A stretch of DNA of 64,000 bases from Ostreococcus lucimarinus CCE9901 (Eukaryota > Chlorophyta > Mamiellophyceae > Mamiellales > Bathycoccaceae), in contig NC_009365.1 in assembly GCF_000092065.1 (NCBI RefSeq), forward strand, positions 529,543 through 593,542, written 5' to 3'. Within the stretch, counting starts at the first letter, position 1, and each line of letters starts with the position of its first letter. Positions 55,473-64,000 of the stretch are shown here, in pieces. Position numbers and translations under genes: made by a program. The notes under the pieces were generated by a model. That model saw nothing but the letters and a program-made list of their open reading frames with translations. It was not told the origin of the DNA and ran no database searches.

Positions 55473-57125
55473 CTAAACGGCCATTCCGCCCATTTTGTTC
55501 GCAGCGCCGATCGCCGCCGCGTGCGCCGCTAATACTTCCGACACCCTACCGAGATCGCTAAGTTTGACGTCGAGTTGCTTTTCTTCGTCTTTGTCCGTGT
55601 AATCGGCGCGCAAATCCTTGATTCGCACCATGTCGTTTTCCCACTCTTGCGGCGCGACGAAGACGATGTATCGAGCGCCGATACGATTGGCGTAATCAAA
55701 AGTGCTCGCTACTTTCTTCTTCGGCTCGAGAAGCATATCCACATCCGAACCTCCGGCGCGAATCATCGACGCCGCCTTCATCGCCTTGCCCTGCATGCCT
55801 TCGTTGAACGCGGCGACGACGAACTCGATCGACTTGGGAAGCTCAGGGAGCAATCCTTTATCTTTGAGCAACTCCACGATGACGCAATCGCCGAAGCCGA
55901 AACCACACGCCGGCACCTCGGTCACGGCACCGTACAAAGAGAGCAACCTATCGTAGCGACCGCCACCGCAAATGGCGCGCAACTCCCCGGCGCGGTCGAA
56001 GCCCTCGAAGACGATGCCGGTGTAATAAGCTAAACCTCGCACGACGGATGCGTCGAAAATCAGCCAATCACCGTAGCCGTAATCTTCGGCGAGCTCGAAA
56101 AGCCTCTTCAACTCATCGATGCCGGTTTGATCGGCACCCTCGCCGCAGAGCGCCTCGAGGTCGCTCACCGTCTTGCACGCCAAACACTCTACGATTTTCG
56201 CAGCCGTCTCCGCGGGTAATCCTTGCGTGTCCACGAGCTCAGCCTTGACGGCATCGGCGCCGATTTTGTCCAACTTATCCATCACGATGCACACAGGCGC
56301 AAACTTTTCCGCGGTGATTCCGTATGAATCCAACACGCTCGCCATGACCTTGCGCGAGTTCACCTTGATGCCGACGTCGGCGGACGTGATCCCGATCGAC
56401 TTGAAGAACTCGCACACCGCGAACAACAGCTCGGTTTCTGCGCTCACAGACTTGCACCCGATGATATCCATGTTCCACTGGTAGTGCTCGCGCTTACGAC
56501 CGCGCTGCGTCGTCTCGAAACGCCAGCATTGCGGAATAGAAAACCACTTCAAAGGCAACATCATCGACTGCGCGCGACCGAGTACCATGCGCGCGAGCGT
56601 CGGCGTCATCTCGGGTCGCAACGTCACCTCCACCCCATCTTGGTCCACGAACGCGTACATTTGCTGCGTAATCTCCTCGCCGGCTTTGCGTTTATAAAGC
56701 TCCTGCCTCTCGAGCACGGGCGCGTCGTATTCCTCGAACCCGGTCGCTCGCGCAGTGGCTCGAAACTTTTCGTAAAGCCATCGCTGCAAACGAAACTCTT
56801 CGGGATACCAATCGCGCGTGCCGCTGCACGCCTCGAGCTCGACCGGCGGTGTCGTCGAGCACTGCACGCTCACGACGGCGTTTTGCCCCCGCGAGCGCTG
56901 TTCGGCGGCGGCCGCTTTGGACGCTTTCGCGGCGTCCTTCGCCGCCTTCTTGGCGGCTTTTTCGGCTTCACGCTTGAGAAGTTTCTCGCTCTTTTCACCG
57001 CTCGCCGCCGCGTCCGGGGCGACAGCGGGTTCGTCGCCTTCGGTTGTCATCGCTCGCGACTCTATTCGCGCGCCGTCGATCGAATCGCCGCGGAGTGCGG
57101 GTAAACGCGCACCGACGGATGCCAT
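55473..57125 (-). CDS. HARS: Histidyl-tRNA synthetase
   Basis: A 550-residue class II synthetase. Motifs are GTRDWYPEEF at the N-terminal core, the tRNA/ATP-binding EEYDAPVLERQELY, motif 2 region TLRPEMTPTLARMVL, the His-recognition loop VRGLAYYTGIVFEGFDRAGE and motif 3 FGFGDCVIVELL. The C-terminal anticodon-binding domain follows. The N-terminal extension has Lys/Ala-rich helices (about residues 45-80). Two starts are possible: Met1 with a Ser/Arg/Ala-rich leader, and Met26 (MTTEGDEP), which could give organellar and cytosolic forms from one gene. It charges tRNA-His. Confidence 0.94.
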   Translation of the reverse strand: MASVGARLPALRGDSIDGARIESRAMTTEGDEPAVAPDAAASGEKSEKLLKREAEKAAKKAAKDAAKASKAAAAEQRSRGQNAVVSVQCSTTPPVELEACSGTRDWYPEEFRLQRWLYEKFRATARATGFEEYDAPVLERQELYKRKAGEEITQQMYAFVDQDGVEVTLRPEMTPTLARMVLGRAQSMMLPLKWFSIPQCWRFETTQRGRKREHYQWNMDIIGCKSVSAETELLFAVCEFFKSIGITSADVGIKVNSRKVMASVLDSYGITAEKFAPVCIVMDKLDKIGADAVKAELVDTQGLPAETAAKIVECLACKTVSDLEALCGEGADQTGIDELKRLFELAEDYGYGDWLIFDASVVRGLAYYTGIVFEGFDRAGELRAICGGGRYDRLLSLYGAVTEVPACGFGFGDCVIVELLKDKGLLPELPKSIEFVVAAFNEGMQGKAMKAASMIRAGGSDVDMLLEPKKKVASTFDYANRIGARYIVFVAPQEWENDMVRIKDLRADYTDKDEEKQLDVKLSDLGRVSEVLAAHAAAIGAANKMGGMAV

Positions 57126-57181
57126 CGAACGGACAGTCTAGGGTCTAGGACTGACGGAGTCTAATCATTTCAATATCAATT

Positions 57182-59683
57182 CTACACTTTTTGACCGCCC
57201 TTCACCGGGACGTACTGTAGTTCTCGGCTGAGTTCGTCTACGTGCGCGACGAAAGGGTCTTCCAAAGCGTCGAATTGGCTGTCCGCCGACGCGCGAAACC
57301 CACCACAGTTCACCGCGTGTTCAGCCTCGACGCGGAAAACGTTCCAGATCGCCCGCCGGATAACTTCAACGGCGGACAATCCCGTGACGAGCACTTGCGT
57401 CGAAAGATGTCGCATCGGCAAACCCGGGACGGCGGCGAACAAGCCCGCCGAGCGAGCGAAAACATTGAAAACTATCGCGGCGACCCAAACCGCGCGAGAT
57501 TTTACGAGCGAACGCCTCGACAGGAATTCAACGCGCCACTTTGACTCTGGGTTGAACGTGAAAATCGACCAATCCATGAAGAAATCCCAATAAAGCGAGT
57601 AACACACGCTCGACGCCGTCGCGATATAAGCGACGATCCATGGTGGAGAGCTGTGATTGTCGCTCTGGCTCGATCGCAAAGCCCAGAAGCGAAGCCAAAT
57701 CGCGACTATGGAGCAGCCATACTTTCCGGCGTTTAGTAAGTGCGTCGACAACGCCCCGCCTCGTTTGTGCACCACAGAGTCTCTCGCCCGGCGAAAGCTC
57801 TGAATGAACCGCCAGTAGTGCGGAATCGTCGCCGCGATGACGCGAGTCGACGCCGTTTCGGATGCCAAGTGGAACGTGATCATCAAATCCGCAATCGCCG
57901 TGGACTGCGACGTGAGCTGATCGGCTATGAAGAAGTCTGGAAAAACCACATTCGTCCACGGAGTACTCATGATTCGCATCACGTGGCGTCCGATGAATCT
58001 TCGGGTCGTCATCGGGGGCTGGATAAACCAATATCGTGGATTGTCAGCCCATTCCCACGATGCCGGCACGGGCACGGCGAACGCGATGAAAAGCGCCATC
58101 GTTAGAGGTTTGACCCATTGCGTGTTCGCGTTTCCCGACGACCACAACACGGTGCTCGTCGTCAAAATGATGACGAAACAAATCCACGGCAGCACGGTAG
58201 CGATGATGGCGTACTCTGCTCGTAAACCCGTCTTACCGGCGCTCCGAAAGAAGATCAGCTCCCAGTGTACCATCAGCTTTTGCCAAACGTACACGGTGGG
58301 TCCCCACAACAGCGATTGCCCGAAAACCAGCATGGCGCCGCGAAGGGTGACAAACGCCGCCAATTCTCTCCGGCACCTATCGTCAGTGGACTGCAGACCG
58401 CACGAAACGACGAGGTACCACAGTGGAATGAGCAATGCTGGAAATGCGATACCCCAGAAGAATCCGCCGGTGAAGTAGAGAATCGGATTATCAGGCGAAT
58501 CTCGGTCCAAGTTGACCTTGGTGCCGTCGTCTTTGATGCGGTTGCCCGTACTGCGAAGCTTTTCTAGTAGTTCCACGCGTTCCTTTCGGCGAAGCGTCGC
58601 GAACGATTGCGTTCGAGTATTGAAGCGCACGAGACCGGTTTTCGTAGCCTCTATGCGGCGAATCAACGCGTGGCAGGTTAGAAACGCTTCTTCGCAAAGC
58701 TTCGCCATGGTCTTGCACTGAAACGTTGACTCTTTCAAGTCTGGCCAAAACGCGAGCTCATCGCACGTGGTACAGTATATACCGCTCGTCCGCGTGCCGG
58801 CTTCTTTATCCATTTTCTTCGTAATCTTGCGAATCGCCACGGCGTTCAGCGTGCTAAAGTTCTGAATCATGCACACGGAGTAGTAAATTTCTTTAATGTC
58901 GTGCAAGAGCGCTTTCACCGTCGTCTCTCGCGACTTCGCCGTCGACGAGGACGTATTTGTATCCACCAGCGCCTGTGCCGCGCGCTTCGCCGCCGCTTCA
59001 GACGAATCCGTAATTTTATCCTTCTCTTTGTACTTTGAGAAGAGAGCATGCAAGTCCGTACCAGAAGTCGTGGAAAGGGAGCCGTGGCGCGAGTGACGCC
59101 CTCCGGCCCTCACTGGTTTGATCTCCGTCTCGCCGCCTTGATCGACTTCGGCTTCAGATTCTCTCGGGCTCACGACTGGGGTCGCCACGTTCAAAGACGC
59201 GTCGATGACCTCAACGCGCTTTAAAGCCGTCGCGAGTGCCTTCGCTTGCATTTCGACGAGCGTCTCATAAAACGAGTTGCACCTGTTCGCCTGCACGTCC
59301 AGCGCTTGGTAAAATCTCACCAGCACTTCCGCAACGCCGTTTCCGTTGTCTTGCAGCGTGCTCTTCACCGCGAGCATGGGTTCGTAATCCATCCCGAGCG
59401 CGTCCCACAGCGTTTCCAGCGCTTCGCGCTCCCCCGGCGTCTTTTCAATTTCCACGAGCTCGGTCGTCAGCGTCGGCGCGTTGGCGTATCGATTCCACTG
59501 CGTCTCGTCCACGCTGTCTCGTCCCCGATAGTCGTCGTCCGCCGACGTCGTCCCGGCCGGAGCTTCGAGCTCGCGTATGCGCTTTTGTTCCGTCACGAGC
59601 GTCTTGAGCTGCTCGTAGTCGATGTACATCGTGTGCCACTCGCCGACCCGGTAGCGGTTGAGCGTCTTACTGAAACCAACCAT
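57182..59683 (-). CDS. SPX-EXS phosphate exporter (PHO1/XPR1 family)
   Basis: An 833-residue protein. The SPX domain spans roughly 1-330: it starts TLNRYRVGEWHTMYIDYEQL and ends with the Lys-rich helix AVAIRKITKKMDKEAGT, which in the family binds inositol pyrophosphates. Several transmembrane helices follow, then the EXS domain (FADNPRYWFIQPPMTTRR-like WADNPRYW; WRFIQSFRRARDSV; WDFFMDWSIFTFN). The family exports phosphate in response to cell phosphate status. A variable disordered segment (about 165-250) interrupts the SPX. The ATG at 59683 starts directly at the domain. Confidence 0.94.
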   Translation of the reverse strand: MVGFSKTLNRYRVGEWHTMYIDYEQLKTLVTEQKRIRELEAPAGTTSADDDYRGRDSVDETQWNRYANAPTLTTELVEIEKTPGEREALETLWDALGMDYEPMLAVKSTLQDNGNGVAEVLVRFYQALDVQANRCNSFYETLVEMQAKALATALKRVEVIDASLNVATPVVSPRESEAEVDQGGETEIKPVRAGGRHSRHGSLSTTSGTDLHALFSKYKEKDKITDSSEAAAKRAAQALVDTNTSSSTAKSRETTVKALLHDIKEIYYSVCMIQNFSTLNAVAIRKITKKMDKEAGTRTSGIYCTTCDELAFWPDLKESTFQCKTMAKLCEEAFLTCHALIRRIEATKTGLVRFNTRTQSFATLRRKERVELLEKLRSTGNRIKDDGTKVNLDRDSPDNPILYFTGGFFWGIAFPALLIPLWYLVVSCGLQSTDDRCRRELAAFVTLRGAMLVFGQSLLWGPTVYVWQKLMVHWELIFFRSAGKTGLRAEYAIIATVLPWICFVIILTTSTVLWSSGNANTQWVKPLTMALFIAFAVPVPASWEWADNPRYWFIQPPMTTRRFIGRHVMRIMSTPWTNVVFPDFFIADQLTSQSTAIADLMITFHLASETASTRVIAATIPHYWRFIQSFRRARDSVVHKRGGALSTHLLNAGKYGCSIVAIWLRFWALRSSQSDNHSSPPWIVAYIATASSVCYSLYWDFFMDWSIFTFNPESKWRVEFLSRRSLVKSRAVWVAAIVFNVFARSAGLFAAVPGLPMRHLSTQVLVTGLSAVEVIRRAIWNVFRVEAEHAVNCGGFRASADSQFDALEDPFVAHVDELSRELQYVPVKGGQKV

Positions 59684-60007
59684 CGCGAGCTGTCGTTATT
59701 AATCTATCGCGTTCGCCCCCGTCTCGCGTTCGCGCGCGCCATCACCTCAGCGCGCGCGAAAATGGAGCCCCCCGTTGAGGCGGCGGCCCCCCGTTCAAAG
59801 CGGCACCGTCGATTCGAGACTCGCTCTTTCATCACGTCGCGTCGCGTCACTACGGCGATCGCGTCGCGACGCGTCGGCGCGAAACGTCGCGCGCGCGGTG
59901 CGACGGGCGCGGGACGATCATCGCGCGCGCGTCGCGCGCGTCCGTTCGCGCGCGCGTGAAGGCGCGGAAAACCAAAAGACACACCGTTCGAGCGACGACG
60001 TTGGAAT
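59684..60007. other. Divergent spacer between PHO1 and lipase genes
   Basis: 324 bp shared by the two promoters. It is GC-rich, with a CCCCCCGTTGAGGCGGCGGC patch at 59767-59790. No gene, RNA or repeat is recognised. Confidence 0.5.
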
Positions 60008-63000
60008 ATGCGGGAACGTGCGGTGCGGGCGACGCCGCGCGCGGGGCCGTCGACGTCGACGCGGCGGCTGAAATCGTCGACGCCGTCACGCGCGTCCATC
60101 GTGCGACGCGCGCGAGGGAAAGGCGACAAGGACGATGCGTCGACGCCGACGTCCTCGACGCCCGACCCAGAAGAGTTGAAACTGGCGTTGGCGCGCGCGA
60201 GGACGCGCTTGGAGCGGTCGCGAAAGGGTCTGCCGGCGTTGGTCGAAGAGAACGAGAGCGAGGGTTTCACGTCCGATGAAGTCGTCGAGGAGTCGTCGAC
60301 GGCGGAAAACGGCGACTTGCGAAGAATCGTGTCGGACTGGTTTGGCGCGGTCGGAGGCGTCTTTGACTCGCTGAACTCCGACGACGAGGCGATGGACGCG
60401 AGAGACGAGAATCCCGCCATCGCGGCGCAAGATGATGCGTCGTCGTCGCGTGATGACGACGAAGACTCTTCGGCGCCCGTCGAGGCGGGCGGATGGTTTC
60501 GATGGAAGAGTCCATGGCGGGTGAGTGGAGTGGGCGAGTCCATCGCTACGGCGACGTCGTCGTGGATGCCGAACAAGAGTGTAGACGGTGATGGAAGCTT
60601 CGTAGTGAACACCGACGCAATCGGAGTCTCAACAGCGAGCGATGGAGCGTCATCGTCTTCAAGCGATCGAGGAGTCGAGCCGACGAACTTGCTCGAGCGC
60701 GTGCCGTTGCCGCCGTGGATTCGGCAACGCGTGGACGGTTCGAGTGATGGTGATTCATCCTCAGACGACGAGGAAGATGATGAAATGGCGTACGACACGA
60801 CGATTTCGAACGAGAACGTCGGTAGTGCGATTCGTGATGCGAGCGAGACGGCGGTGAGCGTGACGACAGCGGCGGTGGAAAAGTTGAATTCTGCGCTTCT
60901 CGGTATTGAAACCGTGGAGAAGAGCGCGGTGAAGGATGGAAGGTTTGAAAACAACGCTTCTGCACTCAAAGCGTTGCAAGAGTCGCTACGAGATGCACGT
61001 GCTTCTGCAAAAGAAGCGCGCGAGGCGAGCCAAAGTCTCGAAGAAGCCGTGCGCGAAGTGAGTCGCGCGCAAGAAGCGCTTCGAGCAGAGGGCGATTTGA
61101 AAAAAGAAGAAGCGATCAAGGCTCTTGAGGCTGCCAAGGCGGCTGTCATCCGACAAGCGACGAGCTCGAACGCGGCCGTCGCAGATGCGCTCCGGCAGGT
61201 GTCATACGTCGCCACTCGAGTCGAGAAACTGGGCTCATGGACGCTCGAAGACGACGGCGAGGCGTCGTCACGCGCACTCGACACTAGCAAGGCGCAAAAA
61301 CGCGGGGTTCGTCGAGGCCTGATGGGCGCGATCGCTAGCGCGCGTGAGAGTGCTCAAGACGCGCTCGTAGCGTCAGAACTCACGCAGACGGTCTCAAGGC
61401 TGGCTTCATTGGCCACGCAGCGCGGAGACGGCAAATCGAAGAAGTCGGAAGAGCTGAGCGAAATGGTCAAGCCCGCGCTGCAACGAGTCGTCGCGAACTC
61501 GCTCGTACCTGTCGAGAGCGACATTGAGATTGGCAGTGCGAGATTGGCGTGTTCGCTCGCGGCTTGGGTGTACTACTTACCGCAAATGCAACACGCGTTG
61601 CCTCGCAACGGTTTGAAGTTGATCACGTCATCGTTGGACGTCGAAGAAATCATTCCGTCCACTGAATTTCGCGCGGGCAAATCGCTCTTGGAGGAATCTG
61701 CGTGGCGTGCTGAACAGGCGGTTGAGGAAGCCGTAGTCGCGGCTCGAGTGGCTGCGAGTAAAGACGCCAAGCTGGAAATCGCCGCATCGAAAGCTGCAGC
61801 CGAGTCTGCCGAGCTCGCGGCGCAGGCTCTGAAGCTCGCGGCTGAATTACGCTCTCAGGACGCCCAGGACGAATCGACTAGACTCAAAGCCAGAAAGACG
61901 GCGCGAGCGGCGAAAGCGCTCGCCGTCGAGGCGCAGAAGAAGTTGGACGAAGCGAGTGCGATTGCCGAACGGAACAAGCGCAAGTTGAAAAAGTGGGCCA
62001 TGCAGCGCGAGCTCGCGGATCTTCAGTCGCAAATGCAACAAACGGTGATCGAACAACAGCGGAAAGTCGAAGCCGAGCGCGTGAGACAAGAGCGAGCAGA
62101 AAATGCATCCCTCCCTGTGAACTTTTGCGTCGCCGCACAAGACGACACCGCGACGCTGTGGGTCGTCGTCGAGGGCTCTACGAACTTTGCGAGCTGGCAA
62201 GCAAACTTGACCTTTCAACCCGTGACGTTTGAAGATCCCGCTCTCGGTGTGGAAGTTCATAGAGGCGCTTACACGGCGGCGAAGACGATGTACCGTCGAA
62301 TCGAGAAAGCAGTCAAAGAGCACGTCGCAAAGCACGGCGCGCGAGCGCGAGTGCGAATCACCGGACATTCGATCGGTGGATCGATCGCGATGATCATCGC
62401 GATGATGCTCCTCGTGCGAAACGGCGCACCTCGCTACGCCATAGCCGACGTCTGGGCGTTCGGCGCGCCGTACGTCATGACTGGCGGCGAAGCGCTCATG
62501 ACTCGACTCGGATTACCTCGTTCGTTTATTCGAATGATCATGATGGGCGACGATGTCGTGCCGCGCTCATTCTCGTGCTATTATCCGCAGTGGGCGCGCC
62601 GAGTGTTAGACAACGCGCCTGGGCCGTTCAACGTCAACACTTCTACGGCGAATTTTTTGGACGAGCAGATGTTTTATACGCCGATGGGTGACTTGTACGT
62701 GCTGCAGGCGAACAACGGTTCTGAACACCCGCTTCTGCCGCCGGGACCCGGTCTTTACATCCTCGACGGCGACGGCGTGTACGAGATGCTAGCGACGCGC
62801 GCGCGATTGGGCGAAAACGAAGACGGCGATGATGAGTCGTGGTTGAATCGTCGCCCTTCGAGCAAGCATTGGGACGAGGCGGCGGCGTACGACGTGGACG
62901 GAGACTTCTCTTCGTCCGAGGATGAGAAAGCGAACAAACTTCGAATGCATCAGCTCGCGTGTTTGACGCAATCAGACGCCGCCCTCACGGCTTCGCTCAT

Positions 63001-63301
63001 CATCAGTCACATCAAGCAAGACGAATTGCTCCCGAGCGAAGGCGGCATTGCGGAGGTGTTGAATCAGCGAGGGCGAGACGCCGCACAAAGAGTGTTGTTC
63101 AATAGCCCGCATCCTCTGAGTATTCTCAGCAAACCCGACGCGTACGGCGACGCGGGCATCATAAGTCGCCATCACAATCCGTTTCAATACGCGAAGAGTC
63201 TTTCTCTGTCGCGAAAACGGAAGCCTGGCGTCGCCGATCTGATTTCTAGCCTACCGAAAAAAAGCATCGACGGCGCGCCAGCGAGTGGCGGTCCGAGATG
63301 A
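60008..63301 (+). CDS. Class 3 lipase with long coiled-coil, probably plastid (PLIP-like)
   Basis: A 1097-residue protein. The Arg/Ser/Thr-rich start (MRERAVRATPRAGPSTSTRR) suggests a transit peptide. The central part has long Ala/Glu/Lys-rich coiled coils (about residues 290-400 and 560-700). The lipase_3 domain lies at about 710-920: LWVVVEGSTNFASWQANLTF (oxyanion region), VEVHRGAYTAAKTMYRRI, the nucleophile elbow RVRITGHSIGGSIAM, and AFGAPYVMTGGEALMTRLGL with DDVVPRSFS carrying the catalytic Asp. Plant PLIP lipases with this layout release fatty acids from thylakoid lipids. The C-terminal tail holds HPLSILSKPDAYGDAGIISR. It is the last gene before the telomere. Confidence 0.88.
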   Translation: MRERAVRATPRAGPSTSTRRLKSSTPSRASIVRRARGKGDKDDASTPTSSTPDPEELKLALARARTRLERSRKGLPALVEENESEGFTSDEVVEESSTAENGDLRRIVSDWFGAVGGVFDSLNSDDEAMDARDENPAIAAQDDASSSRDDDEDSSAPVEAGGWFRWKSPWRVSGVGESIATATSSWMPNKSVDGDGSFVVNTDAIGVSTASDGASSSSSDRGVEPTNLLERVPLPPWIRQRVDGSSDGDSSSDDEEDDEMAYDTTISNENVGSAIRDASETAVSVTTAAVEKLNSALLGIETVEKSAVKDGRFENNASALKALQESLRDARASAKEAREASQSLEEAVREVSRAQEALRAEGDLKKEEAIKALEAAKAAVIRQATSSNAAVADALRQVSYVATRVEKLGSWTLEDDGEASSRALDTSKAQKRGVRRGLMGAIASARESAQDALVASELTQTVSRLASLATQRGDGKSKKSEELSEMVKPALQRVVANSLVPVESDIEIGSARLACSLAAWVYYLPQMQHALPRNGLKLITSSLDVEEIIPSTEFRAGKSLLEESAWRAEQAVEEAVVAARVAASKDAKLEIAASKAAAESAELAAQALKLAAELRSQDAQDESTRLKARKTARAAKALAVEAQKKLDEASAIAERNKRKLKKWAMQRELADLQSQMQQTVIEQQRKVEAERVRQERAENASLPVNFCVAAQDDTATLWVVVEGSTNFASWQANLTFQPVTFEDPALGVEVHRGAYTAAKTMYRRIEKAVKEHVAKHGARARVRITGHSIGGSIAMIIAMMLLVRNGAPRYAIADVWAFGAPYVMTGGEALMTRLGLPRSFIRMIMMGDDVVPRSFSCYYPQWARRVLDNAPGPFNVNTSTANFLDEQMFYTPMGDLYVLQANNGSEHPLLPPGPGLYILDGDGVYEMLATRARLGENEDGDDESWLNRRPSSKHWDEAAAYDVDGDFSSSEDEKANKLRMHQLACLTQSDAALTASLIISHIKQDELLPSEGGIAEVLNQRGRDAAQRVLFNSPHPLSILSKPDAYGDAGIISRHHNPFQYAKSLSLSRKRKPGVADLISSLPKKSIDGAPASGGPR

Positions 63302-63854
63302 GCGGTGAAGCCTGTGGAGTAGAATTGCGAGTAATAGGAAATGTAGCGATGAATGCGAAACGATACGGCGCACGCGCGAGAGTATATGTGCATGAAACGA
63401 AGCGCGCGACGCCTCGTCGCGCCGGGACGCGAGCGTCACAGTGCCGTTTCTCGAGCGTTTTTTAGGCGTTTTCTCGTTTGCGCGATGTGACATTCGCGGG
63501 CGAGCGCGTGAAGATACACATGCGCGAACCACACGGGGATCGCGAATGAACGATCGCGGGCTAAAAATAGAAGAAACAGGAATGCAAAAAGATTCACCCA
63601 CGTCGCCGTCGACGTCCCGCGTCGTCTCCCAGCGCGTCGCCCCTCGAACGCGCCTCCCTGAAACTAGGGTTAGAAACTAGGGCTGAAAACTAGGGTTAGC
63701 AGTGTCTCTGGAACATGACGCTTTCGGCGCCCTGAAAGTTGCGCGAGTAAAGGAGTCACCAAAACCACTACACTGGCGGTCGACGACGCTGGAATTTTGC
63801 GTACACGCATGAAACACGCATTTGCATCTGTGTACGCGCGCGTTTCGCGGCTTT
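63302..63854. other. Subtelomeric spacer
   Basis: 553 bp between the lipase stop and the telomere. It looks like unique sequence of slightly lower GC, with a short telomere-like tandem at 63661-63699. No gene with convincing coding features is present; the small frames are not protein-like. Confidence 0.6.
63661..63699 (+). repeat. 13-bp telomere-like tandem, three copies
   Basis: Three adjacent 13-mers: AAACTAGGGTTAG, AAACTAGGGCTGA, AAACTAGGGTTAG. Each contains CTAGGGT/C, a degenerate form of the telomere unit. Confidence 0.85.
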
Positions 63855-64000
63855 TTTAGGGTTTAGGTTTAGGGTTTAGGGTTTAGGGTTTAGGGTTTAG
63901 GGTTTAGGGTTTAGGGTTTAGGGTTTAGGGTTTAGGGTTTAGGGTTTAGGGTTTAGGGTTTAGGGTTTAGGGTTTAGGGTTTAGGGTTTAGGGTTTAGGG
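63855..64000 (+). repeat. Telomere, TTTAGGG repeats
   Basis: One TTTAGGG, one shortened TTTAGG (63862-63867), then nineteen perfect TTTAGGG units from 63868 to the window end. The G-rich strand runs 5'->3' toward the end, the correct orientation for a right chromosome end. TTTAGGG is the Arabidopsis-type repeat of plants and most green algae. Confidence 0.98.

Noticed and set aside
57140-57160. GGACTGACGG as a plus-strand intron branch
   Set aside because: Both flanking genes are on the minus strand and no partner exon was found.
1-64000. tRNA and rRNA genes
   Set aside because: I looked in the spacers for the T-loop pattern GGTTCRANNCC with a plausible cloverleaf and found none; a tRNAscan run would be decisive.

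Overview
The window is the right-hand end of a nuclear chromosome from a very compact, GC-rich green picoalga. It ends in a run of TTTAGGG, the plant and green-algal telomere repeat, written 5'->3' on the + strand as expected for a right chromosome arm. About 37 protein genes are packed with short spacers, many in head-to-head pairs. Several proteins begin with Arg/Ser/Ala-rich organelle-targeting stretches, and the few introns are short (59-201 bp) with GTGCG donors and a GATGACTGACG-like branch site. Together with the gene content (SYP31-type syntaxin, phytepsin with plant-specific insert, plastid NDPK, APC11, SPX-EXS), this points to the Mamiellophyceae, most likely Ostreococcus. The species call is an inference from memory of the group.

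Left part (1-15.4 kb): a clipped TOM6-like gene, Tubby protein, small SET protein, ATM-type ABC half-transporter, HAD 5'-nucleotidase, exosome RRP42, the syntaxin SED5/SYP31 (rebuilt across an intron), an XRCC4 candidate, a Myb/SANT-like protein, a small basic protein, the eRF1 methyltransferase MTQ2/HemK2, a TRAF-type zinc-finger protein and a BMT2-type rRNA methyltransferase. Middle part (15.4-34.6 kb): a six-repeat annexin, an aspartic protease with a His/Asp-rich insert, APC11, a TRB-like telobox Myb protein (two exons), SGNH hydrolase, phosphoribosylanthranilate isomerase, chloroplast NDPK (two exons), a CEP44-domain protein, an FKBP/TPR membrane protein, two small unknown proteins, PGAM5, a SulP transporter with EF-hands inside its membrane domain, ribosomal protein L28 (two exons) and a three-exon small membrane protein. 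Right part (34.6-63.3 kb): UDP-sugar pyrophosphorylase UAP1 with a myristoylation-type N-terminus, NOT4, eIF3 subunit L (two exons), exosome DIS3/RRP44, a DEDDh exonuclease, a membrane-anchored Tricorn protease, TRM1, SEC13, an LRR-IPT/TIG protein, histidyl-tRNA synthetase, an SPX-EXS phosphate transporter and a plastid-type lipase. From 63.3 kb there is about 550 bp of unique subtelomeric sequence, a small telomere-like 13-bp tandem, then the telomere.

These are mostly housekeeping genes without operon logic. Functional themes are RNA decay (RRP42, DIS3, NOT4), translation and its modification (RPL28, eIF3L, HisRS, TRM1, MTQ2, BMT2) and secretory traffic (SED5, SEC13). I saw no CRISPR array, rRNA, convincing tRNA or mobile element. 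The most unusual content is in domain architecture (SulP+EF-hands, LRR+IPT, six-repeat annexin, His-rich phytepsin insert, acylated UAP1, CEP44 in a lineage without flagella) and in the spliced micro-exons that simple ORF calling misses. All gene assignments were made by eye from the translations; no database search was run.
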